A stretch of DNA of 36,001 nucleotides from Xanthomonas vasicola (GTDB taxonomy: Bacteria; Pseudomonadota; Gammaproteobacteria; Xanthomonadales; Xanthomonadaceae). The position numbers and the translations under genes are program-made. This document shows, in pieces, positions 9,632-18,744 of this stretch; position 1 is the stretch's first letter, and each line of letters begins with the position of its first letter. Under the pieces are notes generated by a model. That model saw only the letters and a list, made by a program, of their open reading frames with translations, ran no database searches and was not told where the DNA came from. The DNA is taken from assembly GCF_000772705.2 (NCBI RefSeq), contig NZ_JSBW02000038.1, positions 1 to 36,001 on the forward strand, in the 5' to 3' direction.

Positions 9632-9654
9632 AACGCCCCGCAATGCGGGGCGTT
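9632..9654 (-). terminator. Terminator of gltA
   Basis: AACGCCCCGC (9632-9641) and GCGGGGCGTT (9645-9654) form a perfect 10-bp stem with loop AAT. On the minus strand TTGTATTTGG follows. It lies 26 bases beyond the gltA stop. Confidence 0.8.
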
Positions 9655-9679
9655 CGTTCAAACATCTGCCAGCTGGCGC

Positions 9680-10969
9680 TTAGCGCTGTCCGGCGTCTTT
9701 GTAATCGCGCTTGTCGTAGCCGGTGTAGATCTGGCGCGGACGGCCGATCTTCATTTCCGGGTCGACCTGCTGTTCCAGCCAATGCGACACCCAGCCTGCG
9801 GTGCGTGCGATGGCAAACATCACGGTGAACATTTCCACCGGGATATTCAACGCCTTGTAGATCAGGCCAGAGTAGAAATCGACATTCGGGTACAGCTTGC
9901 GCTGCACGAAGTAGTCGTCCTTCAACGCGGCTTCTTCCAGCTTCAACGCCACTTCCAGCAACGGGTCGTTGACGCCCAGCTCGCCCAGCACCTTGTGGGT
10001 CATCTCGCGGATGATCTTGGCGCGCGGGTCGAAGTTCTTGTAGACGCGGTGACCGAAGCCCATCAGACGGAACGAGGAGTTCTTGTCCTTGGCCTTGGCG
10101 ACGGCGGATTCGACATTGTCGGCGGTGCCGATCTCTTCCAGCATCTTCAGCACGGCTTCGTTGGCGCCGCCATGTGCCGGGCCCCACAGCGCGGTGATAC
10201 CGGCAGCGACCGACGCGTACGGGTTGGCACCGGTCGAACCGACCAGACGCACGGTTGAGGTCGAGGCGTTCTGCTCGTGATCGGCATGCAGGATGAACAG
10301 CAGGTCCAGCGCCTTGGCAACGACCGGGTTGATCTCCAGCGGCTCGCTCGGCACTTCGAACATCATGTGCAGGAAGCGGTCGACGTAGTTCAGGTTGTTG
10401 CGCGGGTAGCGGATCGGCCAGCCGATCGAATAGCGATACGCAGCAGCAGCCAGGGTCGGCATCTTGGCGATCAGACGGATGGCGGCCTGACGGCGCTGTT
10501 CCGGATCGTTGAGGTCCAGGGTGTCGTGATAGAACGCCGACAGCGAGGCGACCGAGCCGGCCAGCATGGCCATCGGGTGCGCGTCGTGACGGAAACCGCC
10601 GAGGAAGTTCTTCAGCGACTCGTGCATCATCGTGTGATGCGTCACTTCGTGGTCGAACTTCTTGAATTCGTCCGCCGTCGGCAGTTCGCCGTTCATCAGC
10701 AGGTACGAGACCTCGAGGAAGCTGGACTTTTCGGCCAACTGTTCGATCGGGTAGCCGCGATACAACAACACGCCATTGTCGCCATCGATGTAGGTGATGG
10801 CCGACTTGCAGCTGGCGGTGGCGGTGAAGCCCGAGTCGTAGGTAAACAGACCGGTTTCTTTGGTCAGCTTTGAGATATCGACGCAATCATTGCCAAGCGT
10901 GGGCTTGAGAACCGGCAGAACGACCGACTTGTCGCCGGCGTTGAGCGTGACCTGATCAAGATCGGACAC
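9680..10969 (-). CDS. gltA: Citrate synthase, type II
   Basis: Citrate synthase joins acetyl-CoA and oxaloacetate as the entry step of the TCA cycle in the cytoplasm. I chose the GTG at 10967-10969 because AAGGAG stands 9 bases upstream and the 429-residue protein then fits the usual length for hexameric bacterial enzymes. Catalytic residues are in place: His266 ([10 protein letters not shown]), His307 (GFGHRVY) and Asp364 (NVDFYSG), each two positions later than in E. coli GltA. The N-terminal segment 1-60 matches the regulatory NADH-type extension, but Cys54 alone does not show allostery. It is a single gene with its own terminator; GATAAT on the minus strand at 11055-11060 is a possible -10 box about 85 bases upstream of the start. 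Confidence 0.96.
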   Translation of the reverse strand: MSDLDQVTLNAGDKSVVLPVLKPTLGNDCVDISKLTKETGLFTYDSGFTATASCKSAITYIDGDNGVLLYRGYPIEQLAEKSSFLEVSYLLMNGELPTADEFKKFDHEVTHHTMMHESLKNFLGGFRHDAHPMAMLAGSVASLSAFYHDTLDLNDPEQRRQAAIRLIAKMPTLAAAAYRYSIGWPIRYPRNNLNYVDRFLHMMFEVPSEPLEINPVVAKALDLLFILHADHEQNASTSTVRLVGSTGANPYASVAAGITALWGPAHGGANEAVLKMLEEIGTADNVESAVAKAKDKNSSFRLMGFGHRVYKNFDPRAKIIREMTHKVLGELGVNDPLLEVALKLEEAALKDDYFVQRKLYPNVDFYSGLIYKALNIPVEMFTVMFAIARTAGWVSHWLEQQVDPEMKIGRPRQIYTGYDKRDYKDAGQR

Positions 10970-11148
10970 TGTGTACGCTCCTTCAGTGGAAGGCGCCTGA
11001 TCCCACATGGGCAGGCACGTGATGGAAGTCCAAGGCATCGCCTCGGATCAGGCCATTATCGCACAGCAGCATTTTGGCCGTCGCTTGGACAGAAGCCGTA
11101 GATGCGTCGTGCCAGGCATGCAGGCAACGCATCCAACGCCCCAAAAAA

Positions 11149-11175
11149 CAACGGCCGCGCAATGCGCGGCCGTTG
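11149..11175 (-). terminator. Terminator of rpmE2
   Basis: CAACGGCCGCGC (11149-11160) and GCGCGGCCGTTG (11164-11175) form a perfect 12-bp stem with loop AAT. On the minus strand six T follow (TTTTTTGG). It begins 23 bases after the rpmE2 stop. Confidence 0.9.
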
Positions 11176-11198
11176 CCGGTACAGCCCGTCCTGCAAGT

Positions 11199-11441
11199 TC
11201 AGCGCGCGTAGCGCTTCTGGAACTTGTCGATACGGCCGCCGGTGTCGATCACCTTGTGCTTGCCGGTATAGAACGGGTGCGACGCGGAGGAGATTTCCAC
11301 CTTGATCAGCGGATATTCCTGGCCGTCTTCCCACTTCACGGTCTCTTTCGAGCCCATGGTGGAACGGGTCAGAATCTTGAAATCGGACGTCACGTCGTGA
11401 AAGACGACGTCTTTGTAGTTGGGGTGCACGTTATCTTTCAT
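11199..11441 (-). CDS. rpmE2: 50S ribosomal protein L31, type B
   Basis: L31 sits in the large ribosomal subunit at the bridge to the small subunit. The 80-residue product starts [14 protein letters not shown] and ends FQKRYAR. It has no cysteine at all, so it is the zinc-free (C-minus, type B) form. I chose the ATG at 11439-11441; a longer frame starting at 11477 would begin on the -10 box, so it cannot be translated from that promoter. There is no strong ribosome site. It is transcribed alone from the promoter at 11476-11505 and closed by a strong terminator. Confidence 0.95.
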   Translation of the reverse strand: MKDNVHPNYKDVVFHDVTSDFKILTRSTMGSKETVKWEDGQEYPLIKVEISSASHPFYTGKHKVIDTGGRIDKFQKRYAR

Positions 11442-11475
11442 GGACTTGGCGCCGGGCTGCCTGGATAAGCCGAGC

Positions 11476-11505
11476 ATTATAGCTCCGCCAGGACAGCCGG
11501 CGCAA
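11476..11505 (-). promoter_or_regulatory. Sigma-70 promoter of rpmE2
   Basis: On the minus strand TTGCGC (11500-11505) and a perfect TATAAT (11476-11481) are 18 bases apart. Transcription would begin near 11470, leaving a leader of about 28 bases before the rpmE2 ATG. The -35 box lies just past the end of the upstream nucleoside hydrolase gene. Confidence 0.7.
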
Positions 11506-11512
11506 GATCGCC

Positions 11513-12451
11513 TCAGTTCGCCGCCAGGGCCGCCCCCACCAGGCCGTAAAACTGCTGCACGTCATAGGCCAACAGCAGATTGGCATTGTCGGGCGCCCCG
11601 CCCTGCCGGTTCCAGTCCACCAGGGTCATGCCGCGGGTATGCGTGCCCGACAGTTCGATGTGTACCGGGCGCTGTTCCAGCCGCTGCGCGCCTTCCGGGT
11701 GCAGCGCAAAGGCCATCGCCAGCGCGTCGGCGGCATACCAGTACTCGCCGCGGCTGTCTTCGGACCACAGACGGGTCTTGCGCGAGATTCCTTCATAGAA
11801 GCGGGCGCGAGCGGAATCGGCCGCCAGCCACTGCTCCACGTCCCGGTGCAGCAGACCATGCGCGATGGTGGCTTCCCAATCGGCGACGTCGAACTGCGGG
11901 AATCCGCGGAACACGATATGCGCCGCTTCCGGGTCGAAGCCAATGTTGAATTCGGCCGCGGCGGTGATATTGCCATGGCCGGTCAACGCCCCGCCCATGA
12001 CGACCAAGCGCGCCACGCGCTGCGGCAGGGTCGGGTCCAGTGTGAGCGCCAGGGCAAGATTGGTCAGCGGGCCGAGTGCGACCAGCAGCAGCTTGCCGGC
12101 GTGTTCGTGCGACAGACGCAGGATGGCGAGCGCGGCATGTTCGGATTCGGCAGTGCGCTTGGCCGGTGCCAGGCCGACATCGCCGAAGCCGTCGAGGCCA
12201 TGCACGTGCGCCGCATCCACCGAAGGGTGCAGCAGCGGCTGCGGGCAACCGGCGTAGACCGGCACATCGGTGCGGCCAGCGATCTCGCACACCTTCAAGG
12301 CGTTGCGCACGGTGTGCTCCAGCCCCACGTTACCGGCAGCGATGGTCAGGCCGACCACTTGATGGCGGGTATCGTTGAAGGCCATCAGCAGCGCCAGCGC
12401 GTCGTCCACGCCCGGGTCGGTGTCGATCAGCAGCGGTATCTTTTGTGTCAT
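11513..12451 (-). CDS. Inosine-uridine preferring nucleoside hydrolase
   Basis: Nucleoside hydrolases split ribonucleosides into base and ribose for salvage. The 312-residue product opens with [17 protein letters not shown], the calcium-binding signature of the family (Asp10, Asp16, Asp17 region). [13 protein letters not shown] is the conserved central motif, MGGA follows, and the late Asp of WYAADALAM fits the last metal ligand. Length is normal. The substrate (pyrimidine or purine nucleosides) cannot be told from sequence; iunH is the name often used in Xanthomonas. The ATG is directly preceded by the C-rich arm CCAATCCCGAATCC with one base between, so no Shine-Dalgarno sequence is present. 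It follows recG in the same direction. Confidence 0.92.
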   Translation of the reverse strand: MTQKIPLLIDTDPGVDDALALLMAFNDTRHQVVGLTIAAGNVGLEHTVRNALKVCEIAGRTDVPVYAGCPQPLLHPSVDAAHVHGLDGFGDVGLAPAKRTAESEHAALAILRLSHEHAGKLLLVALGPLTNLALALTLDPTLPQRVARLVVMGGALTGHGNITAAAEFNIGFDPEAAHIVFRGFPQFDVADWEATIAHGLLHRDVEQWLAADSARARFYEGISRKTRLWSEDSRGEYWYAADALAMAFALHPEGAQRLEQRPVHIELSGTHTRGMTLVDWNRQGGAPDNANLLLAYDVQQFYGLVGAALAAN

Positions 12452-12452
12452 G

Positions 12453-12598
12453 GGATTCGGGATTGGGCATTTCGGATTCGTTGCGGCATCTTCGCAAGGA
12501 TCGGCCGGTCACGCGAACGCCTAGGATGCGCAGGAAGCAGCAGGCTTTGCTTTTACGATTCCCTAATCCCGATTCCCTAATCCCGATTCCCGATTCCC
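12453..12598 (-). repeat. Paired G-rich/C-rich repeat between recG and the nucleoside hydrolase gene
   Basis: On the coding (minus) strand the segment begins after the recG stop with six GGG tracts spaced by exactly four bases (AATC or ATTA; 12561-12598). It ends with CCAATCCCGAATCC (12453-12466) one base before the next start codon. The two arms are near-complementary (GGGAATCGGGATTAGGG against CCCAATCCCGAATCCC). The C-rich 14-mer is identical to the one in front of gmk. Confidence 0.75.
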
Positions 12599-12604
12599 AG
12601 CCAC

Positions 12605-14758
12605 TCAAGCGGCCGCGTACCGCACCGCGCCGCCGATCCAGCGCGCGACCACGCGGTCGGCGATCTCCGGCGCTTCCTCCAACAGCCGCTCGGCCAGCAC
12701 CTGCACGCGCGGCAGCAGCCCGGCGTCGCGGGCCAGATCGGCAATGCGGAAACTGGCCAGACCGGTTTGGCGGGTGCCCAGCAATTCGCCGGGGCCACGC
12801 AATTCCAGATCCTTTTCCGCGATCACGAAACCGTCGTTGGTCTGGCGCATGGTTTCCAGGCGCTGACGCGCCATCATCGACAACGGCGCCTGATACAGCA
12901 GCACGCAACTGGAAGCGGCCGCACCGCGCCCGACCCGGCCGCGCAACTGATGCAACTGCGCCAAGCCAAGCCTCTCGGCATTTTCGATGATCATCAGCGA
13001 TGCATTGGGCACGTCCACGCCGACTTCGATCACGGTGGTGGCCACCAGCAGATCGCTGCGACCTTGCTTGAAGTCCAGCATGGCCTTTTGTTTTTCGGCC
13101 GGCTTCATACGACCGTGCACCAGCGCCACACGCACGCCCGGCAATTGCGCAGACAAGGCTTCGAAGGTGACTTCCGCGGCCTGCGCTTCGATGCGTGGCG
13201 GCCCGCTGTACTGGCCTTGCGCGCCCTTCTCGGGCTCTTCGCTTTCTTCGATGAGCGTGCACACCCAATACGCCTGGCGCCCTTCCGCGCAGGCGACGCG
13301 GATACGCTCGACCAACTCAGGGCGGCGTTCCGCACTCAACACGATCGTCTGCACCGGCGTACGACCGGGCGGCAATTCGTCGATAGCCGAGACATCCAGG
13401 TCCGCATAGGTCGACATCGCCAACGTGCGCGGGATGGGCGTAGCCGTCATCACCAGTTGATGAGGCACGCTGCCGGCCGCCGCGCCCTTGTCGCGCAGCG
13501 CAAGCCGCTGATGCACGCCGAAGCGGTGTTGCTCATCGATGATGGCCAAGGCCAGATCGTGGAAGACCACCGCGTCCTGCATCAACGCATGCGTGCCGAC
13601 CACCACTTGCGCCTGGCCGGAGGCGACCTCTGCCATCGCTGCAACGCGCGCCTTGCCGGTGACCTTGCCGGCCAGCCAGACGATGCGCACGCCCAACGGC
13701 TCCAGCCAACCGCGCAGATTGTTGAGGTGCTGCTCGGCAAGCAATTCGGTGGGCGCAGCGAGTGCGACCTGCTTGCCCTGCTCCACCGCCAGCATTGCCG
13801 CCAGTGCGGCGACCACGGTCTTGCCGCTACCGACATCGCCTTGCACCAGCCGCAGCATCGGCGAGGGTTGCGCAAGGTCGCGAGCGATCTGCTCAAACAC
13901 CCGCTGCTGCGCGCCAGTGAGCTGGAACGGCAGGGCGCTGCGCAACTGCTGCACCAACGTGCCGTTGCCGGGCAGCATGGGCGCGTGGAAACGCTGCAGC
14001 GCGATGCGCTGCCGGCGCAGGCTCAGTTGGTGTGCCACCAGTTCTTCAATCGCCAGGCGCTGCTGGGCTGGATGAGCGCCGGCGAGCAACTGCTGCGGAT
14101 CCGTACCGACTGGCGGGCGATGCATGGTCAGCAATGCAGCGCGTAGCGATGGCAGTTGTTCGTCCTGCAGCCAGTGCGGCGGCAGCAATTCCAGCGCGGC
14201 CTCTGGCGGCAGCCGCTCCAGCGCCTGGCCGATCAGTTTGCGCAACGTGGCCGGGCCGACGCCTTCTAGCACCGGATAGACCGGATCCAGACTGTCACCC
14301 AACCCGGCATCTTCATCCGGCGCGAGCACGCGATAACTGGGGTGCACGATCTCCCAGCCGTGTTGCCCGGGCTTGGGTGTGCCGAACACGCGCACACGTG
14401 TGCCGACCGCGAACTGCGCCACCTGTGCGGCGCGAAAATGAAAGAAGCGCAGCACCAGCGTGCCGTGCGATGTGTCCGACACTGCCACGCGCAGCACCGG
14501 CCGAAAGCGGAAGCCACGCTCTACCGCATCCACGCGTCCTTCGATCTGCGCCGGCACACCGCTTTGCAACTGCGCGATGGTGGTCAGTCGCGTGCGGTCT
14601 TCGTAACGCAGCGGCAGATGCAACCACAGGTCCTGCACGCTCAGGATGCCGCGCGCAGCAAATTTGTCGGCCACTTTCGGGCCGACACCGGGCAGGCTGG
14701 ACAGCGGAGCCTGGCCGGTGACGGCCAGGCTCGGCGTGACGACGCGCGCGCGCGGCAC
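12605..14758 (-). CDS. recG: ATP-dependent DNA helicase RecG
   Basis: RecG is a double-strand DNA translocase that remodels stalled forks and branched recombination intermediates. The 717-residue product has an N-terminal wedge/OB domain (LPLRYEDRTRLTTI at about 50-63), then the helicase core: GDVGSGKTVVAA (Walker A), DEQHRFGV (motif II), TATPIPRTLAM (motif III) and QLRGRVGRG (motif VI). A C-terminal hook follows, with GELLGTRQTG. The start is a GTG at 14756-14758 with only a weak ribosome site, and the length matches the family. It lies 34 bases after ridA and probably belongs to the yicC-gmk-rpoZ-spoT-ridA-recG direction of transcription. Confidence 0.96.
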   Translation of the reverse strand: MPRARVVTPSLAVTGQAPLSSLPGVGPKVADKFAARGILSVQDLWLHLPLRYEDRTRLTTIAQLQSGVPAQIEGRVDAVERGFRFRPVLRVAVSDTSHGTLVLRFFHFRAAQVAQFAVGTRVRVFGTPKPGQHGWEIVHPSYRVLAPDEDAGLGDSLDPVYPVLEGVGPATLRKLIGQALERLPPEAALELLPPHWLQDEQLPSLRAALLTMHRPPVGTDPQQLLAGAHPAQQRLAIEELVAHQLSLRRQRIALQRFHAPMLPGNGTLVQQLRSALPFQLTGAQQRVFEQIARDLAQPSPMLRLVQGDVGSGKTVVAALAAMLAVEQGKQVALAAPTELLAEQHLNNLRGWLEPLGVRIVWLAGKVTGKARVAAMAEVASGQAQVVVGTHALMQDAVVFHDLALAIIDEQHRFGVHQRLALRDKGAAAGSVPHQLVMTATPIPRTLAMSTYADLDVSAIDELPPGRTPVQTIVLSAERRPELVERIRVACAEGRQAYWVCTLIEESEEPEKGAQGQYSGPPRIEAQAAEVTFEALSAQLPGVRVALVHGRMKPAEKQKAMLDFKQGRSDLLVATTVIEVGVDVPNASLMIIENAERLGLAQLHQLRGRVGRGAAASSCVLLYQAPLSMMARQRLETMRQTNDGFVIAEKDLELRGPGELLGTRQTGLASFRIADLARDAGLLPRVQVLAERLLEEAPEIADRVVARWIGGAVRYAAA

Positions 14759-14792
14759 GGCGGATCAGTCGCGCAGGATCACGCGAGCACCA

Positions 14793-15173
14793 TCACTCAA
14801 GCACCATCACCGCGTCGACTTCGAAACCGGCGCCCTTGGGCAGACCGGACACTTCGATGGTGGAGCGCGCGGGGAACGGGGCCTGGAAATATTCATGCAT
14901 CACCGCGTTGACGGCGGCGAACTGGCCCAGGTCGGTGAGATACAGACCCAGGCGCACGATCTTGTCGAGCGAGCCGCCGGCTGCTTCAGCCACCGCCTTG
15001 AGATTGTCGAACGCACGCCGCGCCTGCGCGCCGATGTCGCCCGGCACAATGTCACCGGTGGCCGGATCCAGCGGGATCTGGCCGGAGAAATACACCGTGT
15101 TGCCGGCACGCACGGCCTGCGAGTACGGGCCGATGGCGGCAGGTGCCTGGTCGGTATGGATGATCTGGGACAT
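14793..15173 (-). CDS. ridA: 2-iminobutanoate/2-iminopropanoate deaminase RidA
   Basis: RidA hydrolyses reactive enamine/imine intermediates made by PLP enzymes and so protects other PLP enzymes from damage. The 126-residue product has the family layout: IGPYSQAVRAGNTVYFSGQ near the start, the arginine of PARSTIEVSGLP (substrate-carboxylate binding), and GFEVDAVMVLE at the end. GGAG lies 6 bases before the ATG. It sits between spoT and recG, a linkage seen in many gamma-proteobacteria; why it is kept with spoT is not clear from sequence. Confidence 0.95.
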   Translation of the reverse strand: MSQIIHTDQAPAAIGPYSQAVRAGNTVYFSGQIPLDPATGDIVPGDIGAQARRAFDNLKAVAEAAGGSLDKIVRLGLYLTDLGQFAAVNAVMHEYFQAPFPARSTIEVSGLPKGAGFEVDAVMVLE

Positions 15174-15252
15174 GGAAGCTCCACTGCAAAGGGTTGCAGC
15201 AGTTTAGGCCTTTGTGCGGATTTGCTCGACTGCTATGCGAGCGCGCCAGGCG

Positions 15253-17424
15253 CTACTGCCGCCCAACGCTTTGCACTACATGCAAACGCCGCAGCCGGCG
15301 CATCACTTCAGCCAGGTGGCGGCGGTCGCGCACCTGGATATTGAAACGCAGCACCGCCGCATTGAAGTCGCGGTCCAGATAGTCCACACGTTCAATGTTG
15401 GACTGGCTCTGCGCGATGGCTGCGGCCAACTGCGCCAGTACGCCGGTACGGTTTTCCACTTCGACCACCAGTGCGGTGTCGTAGTCGCCGGTCACGCTGG
15501 AATCCCAGTCGATCGGCACCCAGCGCTCGGGCGATTTGCGCAGCTCGGCCAGGTTCGGACAATCCAGGCGATGCACCACGATGCCCTTGCCGGCGGTGTG
15601 GTAGCCCATGATTTCGTCACCGGGAATCGGCTGGCAACAGTTGGCGAAGCTGATCACGCCACGCTCGCTGCCGTCGATCAGGATCTTTTCGTGCGAATGC
15701 TTGGACAGGCCAACACCACGCAATTCCGCGTAAGCCATCAGCGCCTGTGCAGCCTGATTCGGCATCCAGTTACCAAGCGCCACGTCGGCCAACAGGGCCT
15801 CCAAACGCGGATAGCGGTGCTCGTTGAGAAAAGCGTCCAGGCGGCCCTTGGGCAGCCGCTCCAACGAAGAGTCCATTGCTTCCAGCGCGCGGTCCAGCAT
15901 GCGGTGGCCAAGCTGCACGGCATCTTCGTGCTCGAGCTGCTTGAGCTGGTGACGGATCGCGGTGCGCGCCTTGCTGCTGACCACGAATTCCAGCCACTGG
16001 GGCTTGGGCGTGGCCGAGCGCGCGGTGATGATTTCCACTGCCTGGCCGCTGATCAGCTTGGTACGCAACGGCACCAGCTTTTTGTCCACGCGCGAGGCCA
16101 CGGCGCGGTTGCCCACATCGGTATGCACCGCGTAGGCGAAATCCAGCGCGGTGGAATTGCGCGGCAACGCCAGGATCTTGCCCTTGGGCGTAAACAGATA
16201 GACCTCGTCCGGGAACAGGTCGACCTTGACGTTGTCGAGAAATTCCAGCGACGAGCCGGCGGCCCGCTGCGAATCGATCAGCTCCACGATCCAGTCGTGC
16301 GCGCGGCTCTGCGCGCTGTTGGGCGAGGCCGAACCGACCTTGTAGGTCCAGTGCGCAGCCACGCCACGCTCTGCGATCAGATCCATTTCTTCGGTGCGGA
16401 TCTGCACCTCGATCGGCGAGCCGTAAGGCCCGAACAACACGGTGTGCAGCGACTGGTAGCCGTTGGCCTTGGGGATCGCGATGAAATCGCGGAAGCGCCC
16501 GTCCAGCGGCTTGAAGCTGGCATGCACCGCGCCGAGTGCGTGATAACAATCGGCCACCGTGCGCACCACCAAGCGGAAGCCGAACACGTCCATCACCTGG
16601 TCGAAGGACTTGTTCTCTTCGTGCATCTTGGAATAGATGCTCCAGGGCGTCTTGATGCGGCTGACCAGCCGATGCTCCAGCCCTTCCTTGGCCAGCCGCT
16701 GCGACAGCTGCACTTCCACCTGCGCCATCGATTCGCGCCGCACTACCGGCTGGCTGCGAATGTGTTTTTCGATGATGGCGTGGCGCCACGGATACAACGC
16801 GCGGAAGCCCAGATTCTGCAGCTCGGACTTGATCAGGCTCATGCCCAAGCGCTGTGCGATGGGTGCGTAGATCTCCAGCGTCTCGCGGGCGATGCGGCCG
16901 CGCGCTTCGGTGCTCTGCGCGCCGAGCGTGCGCATGTTATGCAGGCGGTCGGCCAGTTTGATCATGATCACGCGCAGATCGCGCGACATCGCCAGCAGCA
17001 TCTTGCGGAAACTTTCCGCTGCCGCTTCCTGGCGGTCGCGGAACTTGAGCTTGTCCAGCTTGGTGACGCCATCGACCAGCTCGGCCACCGCCTCGCCGAA
17101 CTCGGACGCCAGTTCTTCACGCGTCAGCGGCGTGTCTTCGATGGTGTCGTGCAGGATCGCCGCGATCAGCGATTCCATGTCCAGGCCCAGCTCGGCCAGT
17201 ACGCCGGCTACCGCGACCGGATGGGTGATATACGGCTCGCCCGACTTGCGGGTCTGGCCGGCATGCGCGGTGGCACCGACTTCCCAGGCACGCCGCAGGA
17301 TCGGCAGCTGCTCCTTGGGTAGGTAGCTGGCTGCGCGTTCGAGGTGCAGGACGTAGTCGGGGATGGCCTGGTCGGAAGACGGAGACGTCACGACGGTCGC
17401 CTGGGCAGTGGGGCCTGGGTTCAT
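15253..17424 (-). CDS. spoT: Bifunctional (p)ppGpp synthetase/hydrolase
   Basis: This RelA/SpoT-family enzyme makes and degrades the alarmone (p)ppGpp. The 723-residue product has an intact HD hydrolase domain (about 45-195, HDTIEDT with His92-Asp93), a synthetase domain (about 240-355, with VMDVFGFRLV and GYQSLHTVLFG), a TGS domain (about 395-455) and a C-terminal ACT domain (about 645-715). The intact HD motif marks it as the SpoT type. At the position of the RXKD loop it reads RIKT, a small deviation. A terminator separates it from rpoZ, so it may have its own promoter or depend on read-through. Confidence 0.96.
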   Translation of the reverse strand: MNPGPTAQATVVTSPSSDQAIPDYVLHLERAASYLPKEQLPILRRAWEVGATAHAGQTRKSGEPYITHPVAVAGVLAELGLDMESLIAAILHDTIEDTPLTREELASEFGEAVAELVDGVTKLDKLKFRDRQEAAAESFRKMLLAMSRDLRVIMIKLADRLHNMRTLGAQSTEARGRIARETLEIYAPIAQRLGMSLIKSELQNLGFRALYPWRHAIIEKHIRSQPVVRRESMAQVEVQLSQRLAKEGLEHRLVSRIKTPWSIYSKMHEENKSFDQVMDVFGFRLVVRTVADCYHALGAVHASFKPLDGRFRDFIAIPKANGYQSLHTVLFGPYGSPIEVQIRTEEMDLIAERGVAAHWTYKVGSASPNSAQSRAHDWIVELIDSQRAAGSSLEFLDNVKVDLFPDEVYLFTPKGKILALPRNSTALDFAYAVHTDVGNRAVASRVDKKLVPLRTKLISGQAVEIITARSATPKPQWLEFVVSSKARTAIRHQLKQLEHEDAVQLGHRMLDRALEAMDSSLERLPKGRLDAFLNEHRYPRLEALLADVALGNWMPNQAAQALMAYAELRGVGLSKHSHEKILIDGSERGVISFANCCQPIPGDEIMGYHTAGKGIVVHRLDCPNLAELRKSPERWVPIDWDSSVTGDYDTALVVEVENRTGVLAQLAAAIAQSQSNIERVDYLDRDFNAAVLRFNIQVRDRRHLAEVMRRLRRLHVVQSVGRQ

Positions 17425-17500
17425 GCCGGAAGACTATGCCAGCAACGCAGTGACGGCAAACGTTTGCACACGCTGGCGTACTGACGGGGCCTGAAACGAA

Positions 17501-17526
17501 AACAGCCCGCATCGCAGCGGGCTGTT
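17501..17526 (-). terminator. Terminator between rpoZ and spoT
   Basis: AACAGCCCGC (17501-17510) and GCGGGCTGTT (17517-17526) form a perfect 10-bp stem with a 6-base loop. On the minus strand TTTCGTTTC follows. It lies 26 bases beyond the rpoZ stop and would limit read-through into spoT. Confidence 0.8.
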
Positions 17527-17552
17527 GGGATCGATTACAGCGATGCTGGGAC

Positions 17553-17852
17553 TCAATCGTCGTTCTTGGACATGTCTTCGTCGGCGACCACTTCAGCGGC
17601 GGCCCATTCCAGTGCTTCGCGCTCGGCACGCTCGCGTTCGGCCTTCTCGACTTCGTCGATCAGCGCGTTGTCGATCCGGCGTGCGGCGATCTCGCGCAGC
17701 GCCATCACGGTGGGCTTGTCGCTGGCATCGGCATTTTCGATCAGCGGCTGCACGCCGTTGGCGAGCTGACGGGCACGCTTGGAGGCCATCATGACCAGCT
17801 CAAAACGGTTGTTCACGACTTCCAGGCAATCTTCTACGGTAATGCGGGCCAT
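17553..17852 (-). CDS. rpoZ: RNA polymerase omega subunit
   Basis: Omega binds the beta' subunit, helps polymerase assembly and forms part of the ppGpp site. The 99-residue product starts [20 protein letters not shown] and has the conserved RARQLANG and [10 protein letters not shown] segments, then an acidic tail. I chose the ATG at 17850-17852, preceded by GGGAG; the longer frame adds an unrelated Pro-rich stretch. Its place between gmk and spoT is the classic order and ties nucleotide synthesis to the stringent response. Confidence 0.96.
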   Translation of the reverse strand: MARITVEDCLEVVNNRFELVMMASKRARQLANGVQPLIENADASDKPTVMALREIAARRIDNALIDEVEKAERERAEREALEWAAAEVVADEDMSKNDD

Positions 17853-17998
17853 GCGGGCTCCCGGCGACCAGCAACGGCCGCGCATCGAATGAGGGAAAGG
17901 GGGCGGAGTGTACGCTCGGGCCAGCGCCACGGCAACCAACGCCTATTCAGTTTCCTTCGGAATCAGCGGTTTGGGCCACTAGAGAGAAGATACCGAAA

Positions 17999-18117
17999 CG
18001 TGGCGAGCAGTCGTCAGGCGGGCGTGGAAGGCGCGCAGGACGCGCAGCGTGCACGTGGTTCACGCCGCACCCATCACCGGCTACGCCCCGCCTGAGGGTG
18101 AGCACAGTCGTTTTATT
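17999..18117. repeat. Imperfect palindromic intergenic element (copy B)
   Basis: The first 44 bases match copy A at 9463-9507 with mostly transition differences. TCAGGCGGGCGT (18014-18025) pairs with ACGCCCCGCCTGA (18083-18095), allowing one bulged base. A T-rich run (TTTTATT) follows at 18111-18117. It fills most of the 273-base gap between gmk and rpoZ. No gene is visible in the gap. Confidence 0.55.
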
Positions 18118-18125
18118 CGCTGCGC

Positions 18126-18737
18126 TTAGTCCAGCAGCGCCTGGATCAACCCGGCATGCCGCTGCTGCTGCGCCTGCCGACGCAGTCGGCTGGCGGTGAA
18201 GATGGCGCACATCTCCGACACCGCGGTGTCGAAGGTCTCGTTGATGATCACGTAATCGAACTCTTCGAAATGCAGCATTTCCTCGCGAGCGGCGGCTAAG
18301 CGCTGCGCCATCACTTCCTCGCTGTCCTGCCCGCGCTTGCGCATGCGCTCGTCCAGCGCCTGGCGCGAGGGCGGCAAGATGAACACGCTGACCGCGTCGG
18401 GCACTTTCTGGCGCACCTGACGCGCGCCCTGCCAGTCGATCTCCAGCAACACGTCGTGACCGGCAGCCAGCTGCGGTTCGACCGACTGCCGCGCAGTGCC
18501 CTTCCAGTCGCCATGCACCAGCGCGTATTCGAAGAAATCGCCCGCTTCGATCATGCCCCGGAACTCGTCGAAGGAGACGAAATGGTAGTGCTCGGCATGC
18601 CGTTCGCCCGGCCGCGGCGCGCGCGAGGTGAACGAGATCGACAGGGCGATCTTCGGGTCGCGCGCCAGGGTGGCGTTGACGATGCTGCTCTTGCCGGCGC
18701 CCGAGGGGGCCGCAACAATATAGAGAGTGCCGCGCAT
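18126..18737 (-). CDS. gmk: Guanylate kinase
   Basis: Guanylate kinase phosphorylates GMP to GDP with ATP, a required step to GTP and to (p)ppGpp. The ATG at 18735-18737 gives 203 residues with the P-loop APSGAGKSS at residues 10-18, SFTSRAPRPGE for GMP binding, and EIDWQGARQV downstream. A longer frame upstream is only read-through of the repeat element and is rejected. There is no Shine-Dalgarno sequence; instead the C-rich arm CCAATCCCGAATCC lies 7 bases before the ATG. It follows yicC and precedes rpoZ, as in E. coli. Confidence 0.95.
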   Translation of the reverse strand: MRGTLYIVAAPSGAGKSSIVNATLARDPKIALSISFTSRAPRPGERHAEHYHFVSFDEFRGMIEAGDFFEYALVHGDWKGTARQSVEPQLAAGHDVLLEIDWQGARQVRQKVPDAVSVFILPPSRQALDERMRKRGQDSEEVMAQRLAAAREEMLHFEEFDYVIINETFDTAVSEMCAIFTASRLRRQAQQQRHAGLIQALLD

Positions 18738-18744
18738 AGGATCA

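Noticed and set aside
11473..11486. Short dyad GAGC-ATTATA-GCTC around the rpmE2 -10 box, considered as a Zur operator for the zinc-free L31 gene
   Set aside because: The arms are only four bases and do not match the AT-rich Zur consensus I know; it is more simply the -10 box itself.
12330..13268. Long minus-strand frame overlapping recG and the nucleoside hydrolase, with a peptide rich in ESGIGIRES-like repeats
   Set aside because: It lies mostly inside recG in another frame, and the peptide repeats are translations of the intergenic G/C-tract repeat.
12767..14146. Long plus-strand frame of 459 codons opposite recG, and similar ones opposite spoT and pilM
   Set aside because: All are antisense to genes with complete catalytic motifs, and none shows a recognisable domain or ribosome site.
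15253..17424. Possible assignment of the RSH enzyme as RelA
   Set aside because: The HD hydrolase motif HDTIEDT is intact and the gene lies beside rpoZ and gmk, both of which point to SpoT.
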